In this document: positions 41,414 to 50,104 of the stretch, piece by piece
Numbering within the stretch: the first letter of the stretch is position 1
Layout of the letters: every line of letters begins with the position of its first letter
Source: Marinomonas profundi
Lineage (GTDB): Bacteria; Pseudomonadota; Gammaproteobacteria; Pseudomonadales; Marinomonadaceae
Direction: 5' to 3'
Assembly: GCF_020694005.1 (NCBI RefSeq)
Contig: NZ_CP073013.1
Location: forward strand, 2,738,578-2,802,577
Length of the DNA stretch: 64,000 bases
The notes under the pieces: generated by a model
What the model was told of the DNA's origin: nothing
Database searches by the model: none
What the model saw: only the letters and a program-made list of their open reading frames with translations
Made by a program: the position numbers and the translations under genes

Positions 41414-42691
41414 ATGAGTCGTTTTAGATTCCACGAGGCAATGACCGCGTGTGAAGTGTGTGATTTTTTGAATTGTATTCCACCACTTCAAAATGGTGAA
41501 CGTTTTCGATGTCGGCATTGTGGGCATGTTTTAGTCAGTGTTTACGAGCAGGCGCCTGTCAGAATTCTGCTTACAGGTTTGTCTTGTCTGCTGATGCTGG
41601 CGTTGGCGATGAGTTTTCCATTTCTTGGTTTTTCGAGCAGCGGTATTGAGCGTAATATTACGTTATTCAACCTTGTGAGCGTGTTGCTAGAACAGCGCCA
41701 TTTGCTACTTGGTGCCATTATTAGTTTGGCGCTGTTTGTTTTTCCGCTTGTGTATTTATTCTCCATCTTATTTCTCGTCTGGTCTTTTCAACATCGATAT
41801 CCACTTAACATTGCACAACGATACTGTATTCGTTGGGTTCAAGTTATTCAGCCTTGGTTAATGGTTGATGTCTTTTTAGTGGGGATTTTGGTTGCCTTGG
41901 TTAAGATGATGAGTTTTGCTGATATCTCTTTAGAATTATCTTTTTGGGCGTTTTGTGGGTATATCCTGCTGCTGTTGAAAACGGTTGCGTTGGTGGATCG
42001 TCGTTGGCTTTGGTTTAACGTCGCAGGGCCTGCGTTGGCGCCATCGGTGGCTACAGGCACAGCGCAACAAGAAGGGCTAATCGGTTGCCATTTTTGTGGT
42101 GCAACCATGGCTGGAGATAGGCGACATTGTGATCGTTGTGGGCATGCTGTTTATTCTCGGCGACCCAATAGTGTTGGTACAACCACCGCGCTTCTGTTGG
42201 CGTCGGTTGTCATGTATGTACCAGCCAATGTGTTTCCTATTATGCACACTACGTTTTTAGGCAATACTGAACCTTCGACGATTATGGGCGGTGTTTTATT
42301 GCTTTGGTCTTTGGGTTCTTATCCTGTGGCTTTGGTTATTTTGTTCGCCAGTGTGGTGATTCCCATTATTAAAATTCTGTCGCTTGGCTGGTTGTGTTGG
42401 CAATGCCATTTTCCTAGTCGGCGATTGACGGCGCAAAAAATTAAATTGTATCAGCTGACCGAGTTTGTTGGTCGCTGGTCGATGATAGACGTTTTTGTGG
42501 TGGCTATTTTGACCAGCTTGGTACAGATGGGAAATGTTATTGCGATTTATCCGGGTGCTGCTGTGTTGTCATTTTCAGCGGTGGTTATTTTTACTATGTT
42601 GGCGGCCATGACGTTTGATCCTAGGTTATTGTGGGACAAAGATGAAGCGTTGTCTGTGGCGGCGTTTACAGGAGAAAGGCGTGGCGGATAG
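41414..42691 (+). CDS. pqiA: PqiA, inner-membrane component of the Pqi lipid-transport system
   Basis: A 425-residue protein of two PqiA domains. Each begins with a cysteine ribbon (CEVCDFLNCIPPLQNGERFRC...CGH; CHFCGATMAGDRRHCDRCGH) and contains about four membrane helices, with FPFLGFSSSG and VFPIMHTTFLG after the first helix of each. PqiABC spans the envelope and moves lipids between membranes. The start at 41414 (MSRFRF) was preferred over a longer frame. It overlaps pqiB by 11 bases. Confidence 0.93.
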   Translation: MSRFRFHEAMTACEVCDFLNCIPPLQNGERFRCRHCGHVLVSVYEQAPVRILLTGLSCLLMLALAMSFPFLGFSSSGIERNITLFNLVSVLLEQRHLLLGAIISLALFVFPLVYLFSILFLVWSFQHRYPLNIAQRYCIRWVQVIQPWLMVDVFLVGILVALVKMMSFADISLELSFWAFCGYILLLLKTVALVDRRWLWFNVAGPALAPSVATGTAQQEGLIGCHFCGATMAGDRRHCDRCGHAVYSRRPNSVGTTTALLLASVVMYVPANVFPIMHTTFLGNTEPSTIMGGVLLLWSLGSYPVALVILFASVVIPIIKILSLGWLCWQCHFPSRRLTAQKIKLYQLTEFVGRWSMIDVFVVAILTSLVQMGNVIAIYPGAAVLSFSAVVIFTMLAAMTFDPRLLWDKDEALSVAAFTGERRGG

Positions 42692-44336
42692 CACTAAGCA
42701 AGTAGAAGGGATGCGAAAGGTGCGGTTCAATTCAATTTGGCTGGTGCCTCTTATCGCTGTTTTGGTGGCTGGGTGGATGCTGTATCAAAATTGGTCAAGT
42801 CAGGGGCCGATGATTACGTTAGTTGCCGCCAATGCGGATGGTCTGGAGGTAGGTAAAACCAAGCTCAAATCGCGCAATGTAGATGTCGGGAGGGTGACGG
42901 ATATTCGCCTTAGTGACGATTATGAGAGCGCTATTATTAGAGTGAGAATGAATCAAGGGACGGATCAAATGTTGCGCGAAGATGCCAAGTTTTGGGTCGC
43001 AAAGCCTCGTATCGGAAAAGAGGGCGTGAGTGGTCTTGGGACGCTATTGTCAGGGGCTTATATTGATATGACGCCGGGGGTAAAAGGCGCCTTGAAAGAT
43101 AACTTTACCGTTTTAAATCAACCACCTTTATCAAAAGAAAACGAAGGTATTCGGTTGGTATTATCCAGTAAAGAAGGCTCTACGTTGGATGTGGGCGCGT
43201 TGGTGCATTTTCGTGGTTATGAGGTTGGCTATGTCGAGAAAGTGGCATTTGATACGGATAAGGGGGTGATTACTTATGCTGTTGTTATTCGTTCGCCTTA
43301 TGATGTGTTGGTCAATCAGGGCGTGCAGTTCTGGGTTACTCCAGGGTTGTCGTTCAAAAGCTCTGCCAGTGGTTTTGAAGTTCGGCTTGATTCGTTAGAG
43401 ACGTTTTTCGCGGGCGGTATTTCATTTGGTTTGCCGCCAGGGCGTCCGGCTGGTGCGTTGGTAGCGGATATGGCTGAGTTCCCTTTGTTTAGTAGCAAAG
43501 AAAGTGCAGAAAATAATCTTTATGATGAATTTATTCATTATGTTTTTCTGTTTGAGAACAACATTAGTGGCTTGATGCCAGGCGCCGCGGTTGAGTTTCG
43601 AGGGGTCCGCATTGGTACGGTATTAGACGTGCCTTTTAATGGTATTTCGATGAATACATTAACGTCTCTGGATACACCATTGATCCCTGTTAGAGCGCGT
43701 ATTGAGCCGCAGCGCTTAAATGCAGCGGATGCGTCTGATGCGATGTCTTTGCAAAAATGGAATGAATTCATTCAAGGTCGTATTGATAAAGGCTTACGAG
43801 CGTCGCTAAAAATTGGCAATTATCTAAACGCCGCAAAAGTGATTAACATTGATTTTATGGACAATCCGTCTCCGGTGAAGTGGCAAGAGTTTGAAGGCTA
43901 TCGTATTTTTCCGACGGCACCTGATGGTCTTGCTAATATCGAAACAAAAGTTGGGGATCTGTTGGATAATCTTTCGCAAGTGCCTTTACGAGATACCTTT
44001 GAGCAACTGGGGCAGACCATGGCGGAAGCCAATGAAACCTTACGCCAACTGCAGTTGGTCAGTAAGAGTGTGAATGGGCTTTTGAATCAAACTGAAACAC
44101 AACAGTTGTCAGCCGAGTTAGTCGCGACGATGAATGATTTGAGTTTAACCTTGGAAACCTATCAAGCTAATGGCCAGATTGGTGGTCCACTAAGGGAAAA
44201 TATGGTGTCATTAGGGCGTGCATTGAATGAGTTGCAACCTTTGCTGCGACAGTTACGTGAGAGTCCAAATACCTTGATTTTTGATAGCAAGCCTCGCTTA
44301 GATGTGCAGCCAAAAGCGGCGCAGGAGTCCCCATGA
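42681..44336 (+). CDS. pqiB: PqiB, MCE-domain periplasmic tunnel protein
   Basis: A 551-residue protein with one N-terminal membrane helix (IWLVPLIAVLVAGWMLYQNW, ~18-37) and three MCE domains (about 44-130, 160-240 and 285-390, each with a G-x-x-V/L-x-x-G-(R/Y)-V-type turn, as in KSRNVDVGRVTDI). A long C-terminal helical region (~420-530) forms the tube in PqiB homologues. The start is GTG at 42681 with GGAGAAA upstream, inside the end of pqiA. It overlaps pqiC by 4 bases. Confidence 0.93.
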   Translation: MADSTKQVEGMRKVRFNSIWLVPLIAVLVAGWMLYQNWSSQGPMITLVAANADGLEVGKTKLKSRNVDVGRVTDIRLSDDYESAIIRVRMNQGTDQMLREDAKFWVAKPRIGKEGVSGLGTLLSGAYIDMTPGVKGALKDNFTVLNQPPLSKENEGIRLVLSSKEGSTLDVGALVHFRGYEVGYVEKVAFDTDKGVITYAVVIRSPYDVLVNQGVQFWVTPGLSFKSSASGFEVRLDSLETFFAGGISFGLPPGRPAGALVADMAEFPLFSSKESAENNLYDEFIHYVFLFENNISGLMPGAAVEFRGVRIGTVLDVPFNGISMNTLTSLDTPLIPVRARIEPQRLNAADASDAMSLQKWNEFIQGRIDKGLRASLKIGNYLNAAKVINIDFMDNPSPVKWQEFEGYRIFPTAPDGLANIETKVGDLLDNLSQVPLRDTFEQLGQTMAEANETLRQLQLVSKSVNGLLNQTETQQLSAELVATMNDLSLTLETYQANGQIGGPLRENMVSLGRALNELQPLLRQLRESPNTLIFDSKPRLDVQPKAAQESP

Positions 44337-44935
44337 AGTTGGTTGATAGACGTACTCTTTTGATTGTTTTGATGAGCTGGATAATGGTGGGTTGTGCCGC
44401 TTCTTCTACGCCACCAAGTCGCGAATATTTGTTAATGGACGCGGGCCTGCGCGACGTTCAAGCTCAGACGACAGAGCCTATTTCTGTTCAATTAATGCCG
44501 ATTGTTGTGGCTAATTATTTGACAGGTAATGAGATAGTGTTAGTCACGGCGCAAGGAGAAGTGTATCGCTCACAGAATAATTTATGGGCTGAACCCTTGT
44601 CTCCTCAGTTGACACGCTTAACTTTACAGCGTTTAGAAAAAGCGTTGCCGGATATAACGTGGTTTGCAGGTCAGCGCTTGCCTGCTGGTGCGGTTGCCCT
44701 GCTGAATGTTGAAGTGGATGATTTTTATGCTGATTTAGACGGTGTGGTGCATGTTTCTGGGCGTTGGCAGGTCATTTCTGACTCAGGTGAGCTGTCGGCG
44801 TCAAGTACCTTTGATGTAAAAAGTGAGCTTAAATCTGATGGTTACGGCAGTATGGTACAAACGCTTTCAGCCAGTTGGTTTGATCAGGTGATGAAACCAA
44901 TGATTGATGGCGTAGTGCAGGTTTTTAATGATTAA
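44333..44935 (+). CDS. pqiC: PqiC, outer-membrane lipoprotein of the Pqi system
   Basis: A 200-residue lipoprotein. The signal peptide ends in the lipobox MVGC (cysteine at residue ~21), followed by AASSTPPSREYLLMDAG. Serine/alanine after the cysteine does not give an inner-membrane retention signal. The PqiC/DUF330-like (ABC-transport auxiliary) pattern continues with SPQLTRLTLQRLEKALP. Its ATG overlaps the pqiB stop as ATGA. The 3' end overlaps the convergent hydrolase gene by 11 bases. Confidence 0.9.
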   Translation: MKLVDRRTLLIVLMSWIMVGCAASSTPPSREYLLMDAGLRDVQAQTTEPISVQLMPIVVANYLTGNEIVLVTAQGEVYRSQNNLWAEPLSPQLTRLTLQRLEKALPDITWFAGQRLPAGAVALLNVEVDDFYADLDGVVHVSGRWQVISDSGELSASSTFDVKSELKSDGYGSMVQTLSASWFDQVMKPMIDGVVQVFND

Positions 44936-45800
44936 GCTCTAATCCTTGTTCGTCTGTGGGGTGCGCTTGTAAAAAAGTCATCATCTGGTCAAGCACGTGT
45001 AATGGATGGGTGACGTGCAAGCAGTGCCCGTTGCCTTCAATGATTTTTAATTGTGCATTCTGTAAGTTTTTCTGTATGTATTCACCCACGCCAACGCTAA
45101 CCAACGTATCGTTAGAGCTTTGTAATACTAAGCTGGGGTGCGTTATGCGAGGCAACAAAGAACGATAATCCGATAAAAATGTGGCGGCTGCAAAAGGTTT
45201 GGAATAGGTTACGTCGGTAGAGCAAAAACTGGAGAGCAGTTCGTGTACCAAAACGTCACTTTTGTCTATGCTTGGTCCAATTGGAGCAAGATCAATACCC
45301 ATCACAATCGGCGCTAAATAGTTTCCCCAGCCGATATAATCCTTGTCCATTAATGCGATTAAATCTTCTAAATATTGCTGTTCAAAGCCGCCTTGGTATT
45401 CATTGTCTAGGTTTAAAAAACAGGGTGAAGGACAAATTGCGACAACGTGTGAAAACAGCTCTGGTCGTTGCTGAGTAACAATCCAGCCGATTGTGCTGCT
45501 AATGGAGTGGCCGACAAAAATGGCGTCTTTTATGTTCATGGCATCGCATATTTCAATAACATCTAAGGCATAGCCTTCTAGGTGTTTGTAACGTTCGACT
45601 TGGTAAGCTGAAAAATCAGAGTTTCCACTGCCAACATAATCAAACAACACCACTTGGTAGTGCTCTTCAAGGTATGGCCTTATAAAGCGCCAGAGGTGTT
45701 GACTGCAACCAAAACCGTGCGCCAGCATAATGGTCTTGTTACCTTTGCCTGATATGTTGACATGGTTGCGTTGTAGAATGTTGTTCGGTTTGTGTGGCAT
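44925..45800 (-). CDS. RsbQ/KAI2-like alpha/beta-hydrolase
   Basis: A 291-residue protein very close in pattern to Bacillus RsbQ: NHVNISGKGNKTIMLAHGFG, VVLFDYVGSGNSDFSAYQ, FVGHSISSTIGW (nucleophile Ser), SPCFLN...YQGGFE, DYIGWGNYLAP, LQSSNDTL (Asp) and GNGHCLHVTHP (His). RsbQ works with the phosphatase RsbP in energy-stress signalling, and plant D14/KAI2 receptors share the fold. No RsbP, PAS or other signalling partner is adjacent. It faces pqiABC tail to tail. Its ligand is unknown, so rsbQ is not assigned. Confidence 0.85.
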   Translation of the reverse strand: MPHKPNNILQRNHVNISGKGNKTIMLAHGFGCSQHLWRFIRPYLEEHYQVVLFDYVGSGNSDFSAYQVERYKHLEGYALDVIEICDAMNIKDAIFVGHSISSTIGWIVTQQRPELFSHVVAICPSPCFLNLDNEYQGGFEQQYLEDLIALMDKDYIGWGNYLAPIVMGIDLAPIGPSIDKSDVLVHELLSSFCSTDVTYSKPFAAATFLSDYRSLLPRITHPSLVLQSSNDTLVSVGVGEYIQKNLQNAQLKIIEGNGHCLHVTHPLHVLDQMMTFLQAHPTDEQGLELNH

Positions 45801-45956
45801 TACGACGTTTCTTCCTCTCGGGTATGTTTAAAAATACACCCATGATGTCTTATTCGGGCTATCACTATAATGTTATTTTATAATAACTATGTGCATGTTT
45901 TAGTGATTTGAAGCAAGGTTTATAGAAAGGGGCGATTCTGGGGGAGATAGAATCAA

Positions 45957-45987
45957 TGAAAAAGCCAACGCGGCGTTGGCCTTTTCA
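45957..45987 (-). terminator. Rho-independent terminator of the CPA1 antiporter gene
   Basis: GCCAACGC (45964-45971) and GCGTTGGC (45973-45980) form a tight stem, flanked by A-rich and T-rich sides so that it can act in both directions. It ends the antiporter transcript, whose stop codon is at 46009. Confidence 0.85.
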
Positions 45988-46008
45988 CCGTAACCAGTAT
46001 GATGCTGG

Positions 46009-47295
46009 CTATTTGTTTTTTTCTTTAGCGGCTTTTAGGCTGCTTTGTATCATCGGAGAAATAGTGAGGCCCTGAATGATGATGGAGAAAATCACCACAA
46101 CATAAGTGATCACGACCATAATATCATGCAGATCTAAGCCTTCAATGTTAAATTGATTGGTCGGAATAGCCGCTGCCATGGCCAGTGCCAACCCGCCTCG
46201 TAGACCGCCCCAGGTTAAAATTTTCACGGAATGTTTGTCGTATTCACGAAAGCGTCTAAAGACTAGGTAAGGGCTACCGACACTCACAAAACGCGCAAAT
46301 AACACCACTGGAACCATGATGATACCCAGCCCAATGACCTCCCATGTTAGGGGAATGGTGACAATCAACATGCCGATTATAAGGAACAGCAAGGCGTTCA
46401 AGAAGCTGTCCGTGGCGTGCCAAAAGTCTTTCACATAGCGGGTGCCATCTGGCCCATTGCGTTCAGATGCCTTGGCCCGAGTAATGTTACCAAGCAAAAT
46501 ACCGCTGGTTACCATGGCCAATGCCCCCGAGATTTCCCAAATATTAGCCAAGGCAAAACCGGCCGATGGAATGGTCAAGGTGACAAGTAAGCGAATGTTC
46601 ATGTCTTTACAATTGATGATGACGATATGACCCACCGCGGCGATCACGAGGCCAAATAAGATACCGCCAATAGCATCGACCAAAAATAATTCAGCCACGT
46701 CTTGGAAATTGGCCTCTGTGCCATAAAACGCCACGGAGAAAATCGTGGTAAAGATAACCAAACCGACCCCATCATTAAACAGCGATTCCCCTTCGATTTG
46801 AATCGAAATACCTTCCGGTGCGCCCATTTGTTTGATGATGGCCAGTACGGCAATCGGGTCATTCGGGCTGATAAGCGCGCCGAACAGCAAACAGTAAATT
46901 AGCGGAATGGGGAAGTTAAGCAGAGCAAATAAGTAATAACTCATGTAGCCAATCAGGAAGGTGGAGGCTAGGGTAGAGAACAGCACCAATACGGTGATTT
47001 CCCAGCGTTGCCTTTTTAGCGCCGCAAGGTCAATTTCCAGCGCGCCAGCAAACAATAAAAAGCCTAACATGCCTTCTAATAGCAATTTATTAAAATCGAT
47101 ATCAGAAACGATTTGCGTAATAAACAGTGCGTTTTCATCCCCCAGCATTTTGACCGCGATAATCAGCAGCAAGGAGATCACCACAGAGCCTGTGGTAATG
47201 GCGATTGTTGTTTGCATTTTTAGAATAAATTGGTTGGTAAAAGCGATAAAAATCGCTAATGCCGAGAGAAAGCAGATGAGATACCAAGCGTTCAT
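46009..47295 (-). CDS. CPA1-family sodium(cation)/proton antiporter (NhaP-like)
   Basis: A 428-residue polytopic antiporter of about 12-13 helices. The CPA1 core motifs are FGALISPNDPIAVLAIIKQM (~143-162, the ND pair) and EGESLFNDGVGLVIFTTIF (~174-192). TWGGLRGGLALAMA (~360) is the conserved loop near the C-terminus. It is expected to exchange Na+ or K+ for H+; the cation cannot be fixed. There is no long regulatory tail. It is monocistronic with its own terminator. Confidence 0.92.
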   Translation of the reverse strand: MNAWYLICFLSALAIFIAFTNQFILKMQTTIAITTGSVVISLLLIIAVKMLGDENALFITQIVSDIDFNKLLLEGMLGFLLFAGALEIDLAALKRQRWEITVLVLFSTLASTFLIGYMSYYLFALLNFPIPLIYCLLFGALISPNDPIAVLAIIKQMGAPEGISIQIEGESLFNDGVGLVIFTTIFSVAFYGTEANFQDVAELFLVDAIGGILFGLVIAAVGHIVIINCKDMNIRLLVTLTIPSAGFALANIWEISGALAMVTSGILLGNITRAKASERNGPDGTRYVKDFWHATDSFLNALLFLIIGMLIVTIPLTWEVIGLGIIMVPVVLFARFVSVGSPYLVFRRFREYDKHSVKILTWGGLRGGLALAMAAAIPTNQFNIEGLDLHDIMVVITYVVVIFSIIIQGLTISPMIQSSLKAAKEKNK

Positions 47296-47408
47296 TTGAG
47301 AACCTTAACATTATCAGTAGGATTGAAAAGCGTAAAAGGGTGCATGGGGGATGCTGGGTGATATGTTATCCCTAGGCGGTGTTCCTGTCACTTACCCATT
47401 ATGTAAAA

Positions 47409-47446
47409 AGTTCCCTAAAAACGAAAAAAAATCCCTAAAAACGGCG
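47409..47446. repeat. Direct repeat TCCCTAAAAACG in a 535-base gap
   Basis: TCCCTAAAAACG occurs twice about 21 bases apart in the AT-rich region 47296-47830. GAAGGTT is repeated near 47590. Apart from these and the -10 at 47775 I see nothing gene-like in the gap. Confidence 0.5.
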
Positions 47447-47774
47447 ATTTTTATAAAAAATAAGAAATTTTATTTCAAAACTTAGCTTTTTAGCGTCTGG
47501 TTTTGTTTGTCGTGTAAGAAAATTACAAGAAATGAGGCGTTTTTATGCCGTTTTGCCATGTCATTATTCTGTTTCTCGATTGCTTGTTTGAAGGTTGAAG
47601 GTTGAAATAAGGCTGATTGCCAGCACCACTGAATAGCTGTTTTATCATCCTCACTTTTTTCACAATCCCTGTCATTGTTATTAAACCTCAGTAGATCGGT
47701 TTTTTCTTGTGGTTATTTAGTTACAAAACATGACCAAATGGTTGGTTAGTAATGAAGCTTGCTGACAAGGCGAG

Positions 47775-47780
47775 TATAAT
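47775..47780 (+). promoter_or_regulatory. Consensus -10 element upstream of the decarboxylase gene
   Basis: A perfect TATAAT stands 50 bases before the ATG at 47831. The -35 region 17 bases upstream is poor (ATGAAG), so activation may be needed. Confidence 0.5.
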
Positions 47781-47830
47781 TGCCGTCAATTTGGCCATGT
47801 GTAATTTGGTGATATTTTAGGAGTAAATAA

Positions 47831-48694
47831 ATGGCGACACCTTCTCAGCACGATTTACGCAATGATTTTCGTGCCTTATTAAAAAGCGGTCAATGCTACT
47901 ACACGGCTTCTACTTTTGACCCTATGTCGGCTCGTATTGCGGCTGATCTAGGTTTTGAAGTGGGAATTTTAGGTGGCTCTGTGGCGTCTTTGCAGGTCTT
48001 GGCGGCCCCCGACTTTGCCTTGATTACCTTGAGTGAATTTACTGAGCAAGCGACTCGTATTGGCCGTGTTGCCCGTTTGCCTATTATTGCTGATGCGGAC
48101 CATGGCTATGGCAATGCTTTGAATGTGATGCGCACGATTGTTGAACTTGAACGCGCTGGCGTGGCGGCGCTCACGATTGAAGATACCTTGTTACCTGCAA
48201 AATACGGTCATAAATCGACCGATTTGATTCCTGTGGAAGAAGCCGTTGGCAAACTAAAGGCCGCATTAGAAGCACGAATCGACCCCGTTATGAGTATTAT
48301 TGCGCGTACCAATGCGGGTCAATTGACCACGGAAGAAACCATTTCACGAGCGAAAGCTTATCAAGCCGTGGGTGTGGATGGCATTTGTATGGTGGGGATT
48401 CGTGATTTTGCGCATCTAGAAGAGATTAGCCAGCATATTTCTATTCCAATCATGCTGGTGGCTTACGATAACCCCGCATTACGCGACCGTGAGCGTCTCG
48501 CTGCCAATGGTGTGCGTATCGTTGTAAATGGCCATGCCGCGTATTTTGCTGCGATTAAAGCGACGTACGACTGTTTGCGTGAGCAGCGTGGTATTGCCGA
48601 AGGCACCTTGAATGCGTCAGAGCTGTCGACGCGTTACTCGACCCTTGAAGAAAATAGAGTGTGGGCGAACAAGTATATGGACGTTCAAGAATAA
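47831..48694 (+). CDS. Isocitrate lyase/PEP mutase family oxaloacetate decarboxylase
   Basis: A 287-residue TIM-barrel enzyme. [17 protein letters not shown] (~82-98) carries the metal-binding aspartates, and [14 protein letters not shown] (~115) replaces the KKC(G) loop of true isocitrate lyases, as in the PA4872-type oxaloacetate decarboxylases. [14 protein letters not shown] supplies the conserved Arg. Predicted reaction: oxaloacetate to pyruvate and CO2 with Mg2+. A TAGGAG site precedes the ATG. Monocistronic. Confidence 0.88.
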   Translation: MATPSQHDLRNDFRALLKSGQCYYTASTFDPMSARIAADLGFEVGILGGSVASLQVLAAPDFALITLSEFTEQATRIGRVARLPIIADADHGYGNALNVMRTIVELERAGVAALTIEDTLLPAKYGHKSTDLIPVEEAVGKLKAALEARIDPVMSIIARTNAGQLTTEETISRAKAYQAVGVDGICMVGIRDFAHLEEISQHISIPIMLVAYDNPALRDRERLAANGVRIVVNGHAAYFAAIKATYDCLREQRGIAEGTLNASELSTRYSTLEENRVWANKYMDVQE

Positions 48695-48756
48695 ACCAGA
48701 GCGCTTTGTCTGAGTCGTTTTTTTAAATACGTCACTTTCTTAATAAGTCGCACAGA

Positions 48757-48796
48757 TAAAAAAGCCAACGTTCCTGTGACGCGTTGGCTTTTTTGT
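48757..48796. terminator. Bidirectional terminator between the decarboxylase and ParA-like genes
   Basis: AAGCCAACG (48762-48770) pairs with CGTTGGCTT (48782-48790), with A and T runs on both sides. It serves two convergent genes. Confidence 0.9.
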
Positions 48797-48821
48797 TGCT
48801 GGTTAACAGTGCGCTGCGCTA

Positions 48822-49505
48822 TTAACCAAGTTGTGCCAATTGCTCGTAGCTGTTGCGCAGCCAAACTTTCATGCGCTGACGTTCGGCAATGTTCATAATG
48901 CCTTTGTCGTTTGCTACGGCCCAAAAGCTGCTGCTATTAAAGTCAATTTTTTGGGTGAGTTTGCTTTGTAGTTTTGGTAATTCAATGATTAACGCGTCAC
49001 GACTCACGGCTTTTTTAAAGGTGTCTGATTTTTGAAAACGAGAAAAATCAGTACCTCGCCCTAGGTTTTGTACGACGACAAAATCGACTGAGGGTTGTGT
49101 ATAGCGGTCAAGCAAATCGTCTAGTAGCGCGACGGAATCGGCGCCATCGTCCATGACATGCCAAAGGCAGACTTGATAGCCCATTTCATCTAACAAGCCA
49201 AATACGTCGGTTTCTTCAATCCATTTACCTAGTGGCTGAGCGGCCTGAGCGGCTAGGTCAATGATCAAATCACGTTCTGGATATGCTTCGATCGCCGCTA
49301 ACATGCCGTCTAGGCTGTCTTCTTCGCCAATCAAAATGGGCGAAGCAAACTCGCTATAAAAGCGTGAAAACGTGGCATGAGACGCATCGCAGTCGAATCC
49401 TAAAAAGGGCTGTTCGTGATCAATATAATATTGTGCCAATACACGTGCCGTCATGGATTTGCCAACACCGCCTTTTTCACCGCCTACAAAATGTACTTGA
49501 CCCAT
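48822..49505 (-). CDS. Orphan ParA/MinD-type P-loop ATPase
   Basis: A 227-residue ATPase. The deviant Walker A is GGEKGGVGKSMTARVLAQYY (~8-27), and LGFDCDASHATFSRFY is the switch I region. RDLIIDLAAQAAQPL is Walker B. The C-terminal half has no recognised targeting helix. It resembles the ParA-like proteins found with mobilisation or partition genes, but no ParB, relaxase or cargo gene is adjacent. The ATG at 49505 is supported by GAGGA and gives a family-like start; the frame runs 18 codons further upstream. Function open. Confidence 0.85.
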   Translation of the reverse strand: MGQVHFVGGEKGGVGKSMTARVLAQYYIDHEQPFLGFDCDASHATFSRFYSEFASPILIGEEDSLDGMLAAIEAYPERDLIIDLAAQAAQPLGKWIEETDVFGLLDEMGYQVCLWHVMDDGADSVALLDDLLDRYTQPSVDFVVVQNLGRGTDFSRFQKSDTFKKAVSRDALIIELPKLQSKLTQKIDFNSSSFWAVANDKGIMNIAERQRMKVWLRNSYEQLAQLG

Positions 49506-49722
49506 TGAAATGTCCTCATCAAAGTTGAACCTAACCATGTTTATTAAGGCTTGAAGCAAAACACTTTATCAATTTTCAGCGAAAAAGCATGAAGTATTGA
49601 TAATAAATACAATATAAGTCAGACAGAAATTTCTGTCGCCCTTCGTTTGGTAGGGCTTGGCTATGTTCTGAGCTAAATCGATGCTAGGCTAATGACAATT
49701 ACATAGGATAAGGATGAGAACG

Positions 49723-49962
49723 ATGGAAGTACTGGCTTTTATAGTTATTGGTGCGTTAGCGGGATGGTTGGCAGGTCAGCTAGTGAAGGGGTCTGGCTTT
49801 GGTTTGGTCGGCAATATCGTTATTGGTGTGGTGGGTTCTTTTGTTGGGGGCTTTGCTTTTCAGCTGCTTGGTTTGCATTCGGGGAGCGTTTGGGGGTCCT
49901 TGGTTACCGCGACCGTCGGGGCGGTGATTTTGCTCTATGTTGTGCGCTTAGCAAAATCTTAA
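49723..49962 (+). CDS. GlsB/YeaQ/YmgE family membrane protein
   Basis: A 79-residue protein with three hydrophobic helices rich in glycine: VLAFIVIGALAGWLAGQLVK, LVGNIVIGVVGSFVGGFAF and LVTATVGAVILLYVVRL. This is the transglycosylase-associated/GlsB stress-protein family, whose role is unclear. ATG 49723 fits AAGGA spacing best; 49714 is an alternative. It is followed by a strong terminator, so it is monocistronic. Confidence 0.92.
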   Translation: MEVLAFIVIGALAGWLAGQLVKGSGFGLVGNIVIGVVGSFVGGFAFQLLGLHSGSVWGSLVTATVGAVILLYVVRLAKS

Positions 49963-50021
49963 GCTTGCTATACCTCGTTCGTTGTCGTGAGTAAACAGAC
50001 AAAAAAACAGTAAACAAATAA

Positions 50022-50061
50022 AAAACCGGCAATGATTTTTTTGATCATTGGCGGTTTTTTT
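50022..50061 (+). terminator. Rho-independent terminator of the GlsB-family gene
   Basis: AAAACCGGCAATGAT and ATCATTGGCGGTTTT form a 15-bp stem with one mismatch, followed by T residues. The A-rich left side makes it usable in both directions, serving nhaB as well. Confidence 0.9.
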
Positions 50062-50104
50062 GAGTTCATTTATCTATTTTCTGTCGATTGATCGGGTATC
50101 TAGG

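Noticed and set aside
48822..49505. Partition locus of an integrated plasmid
   Set aside because: Only the ATPase is present; no ParB, parS-like repeats, relaxase or integrase accompany it.
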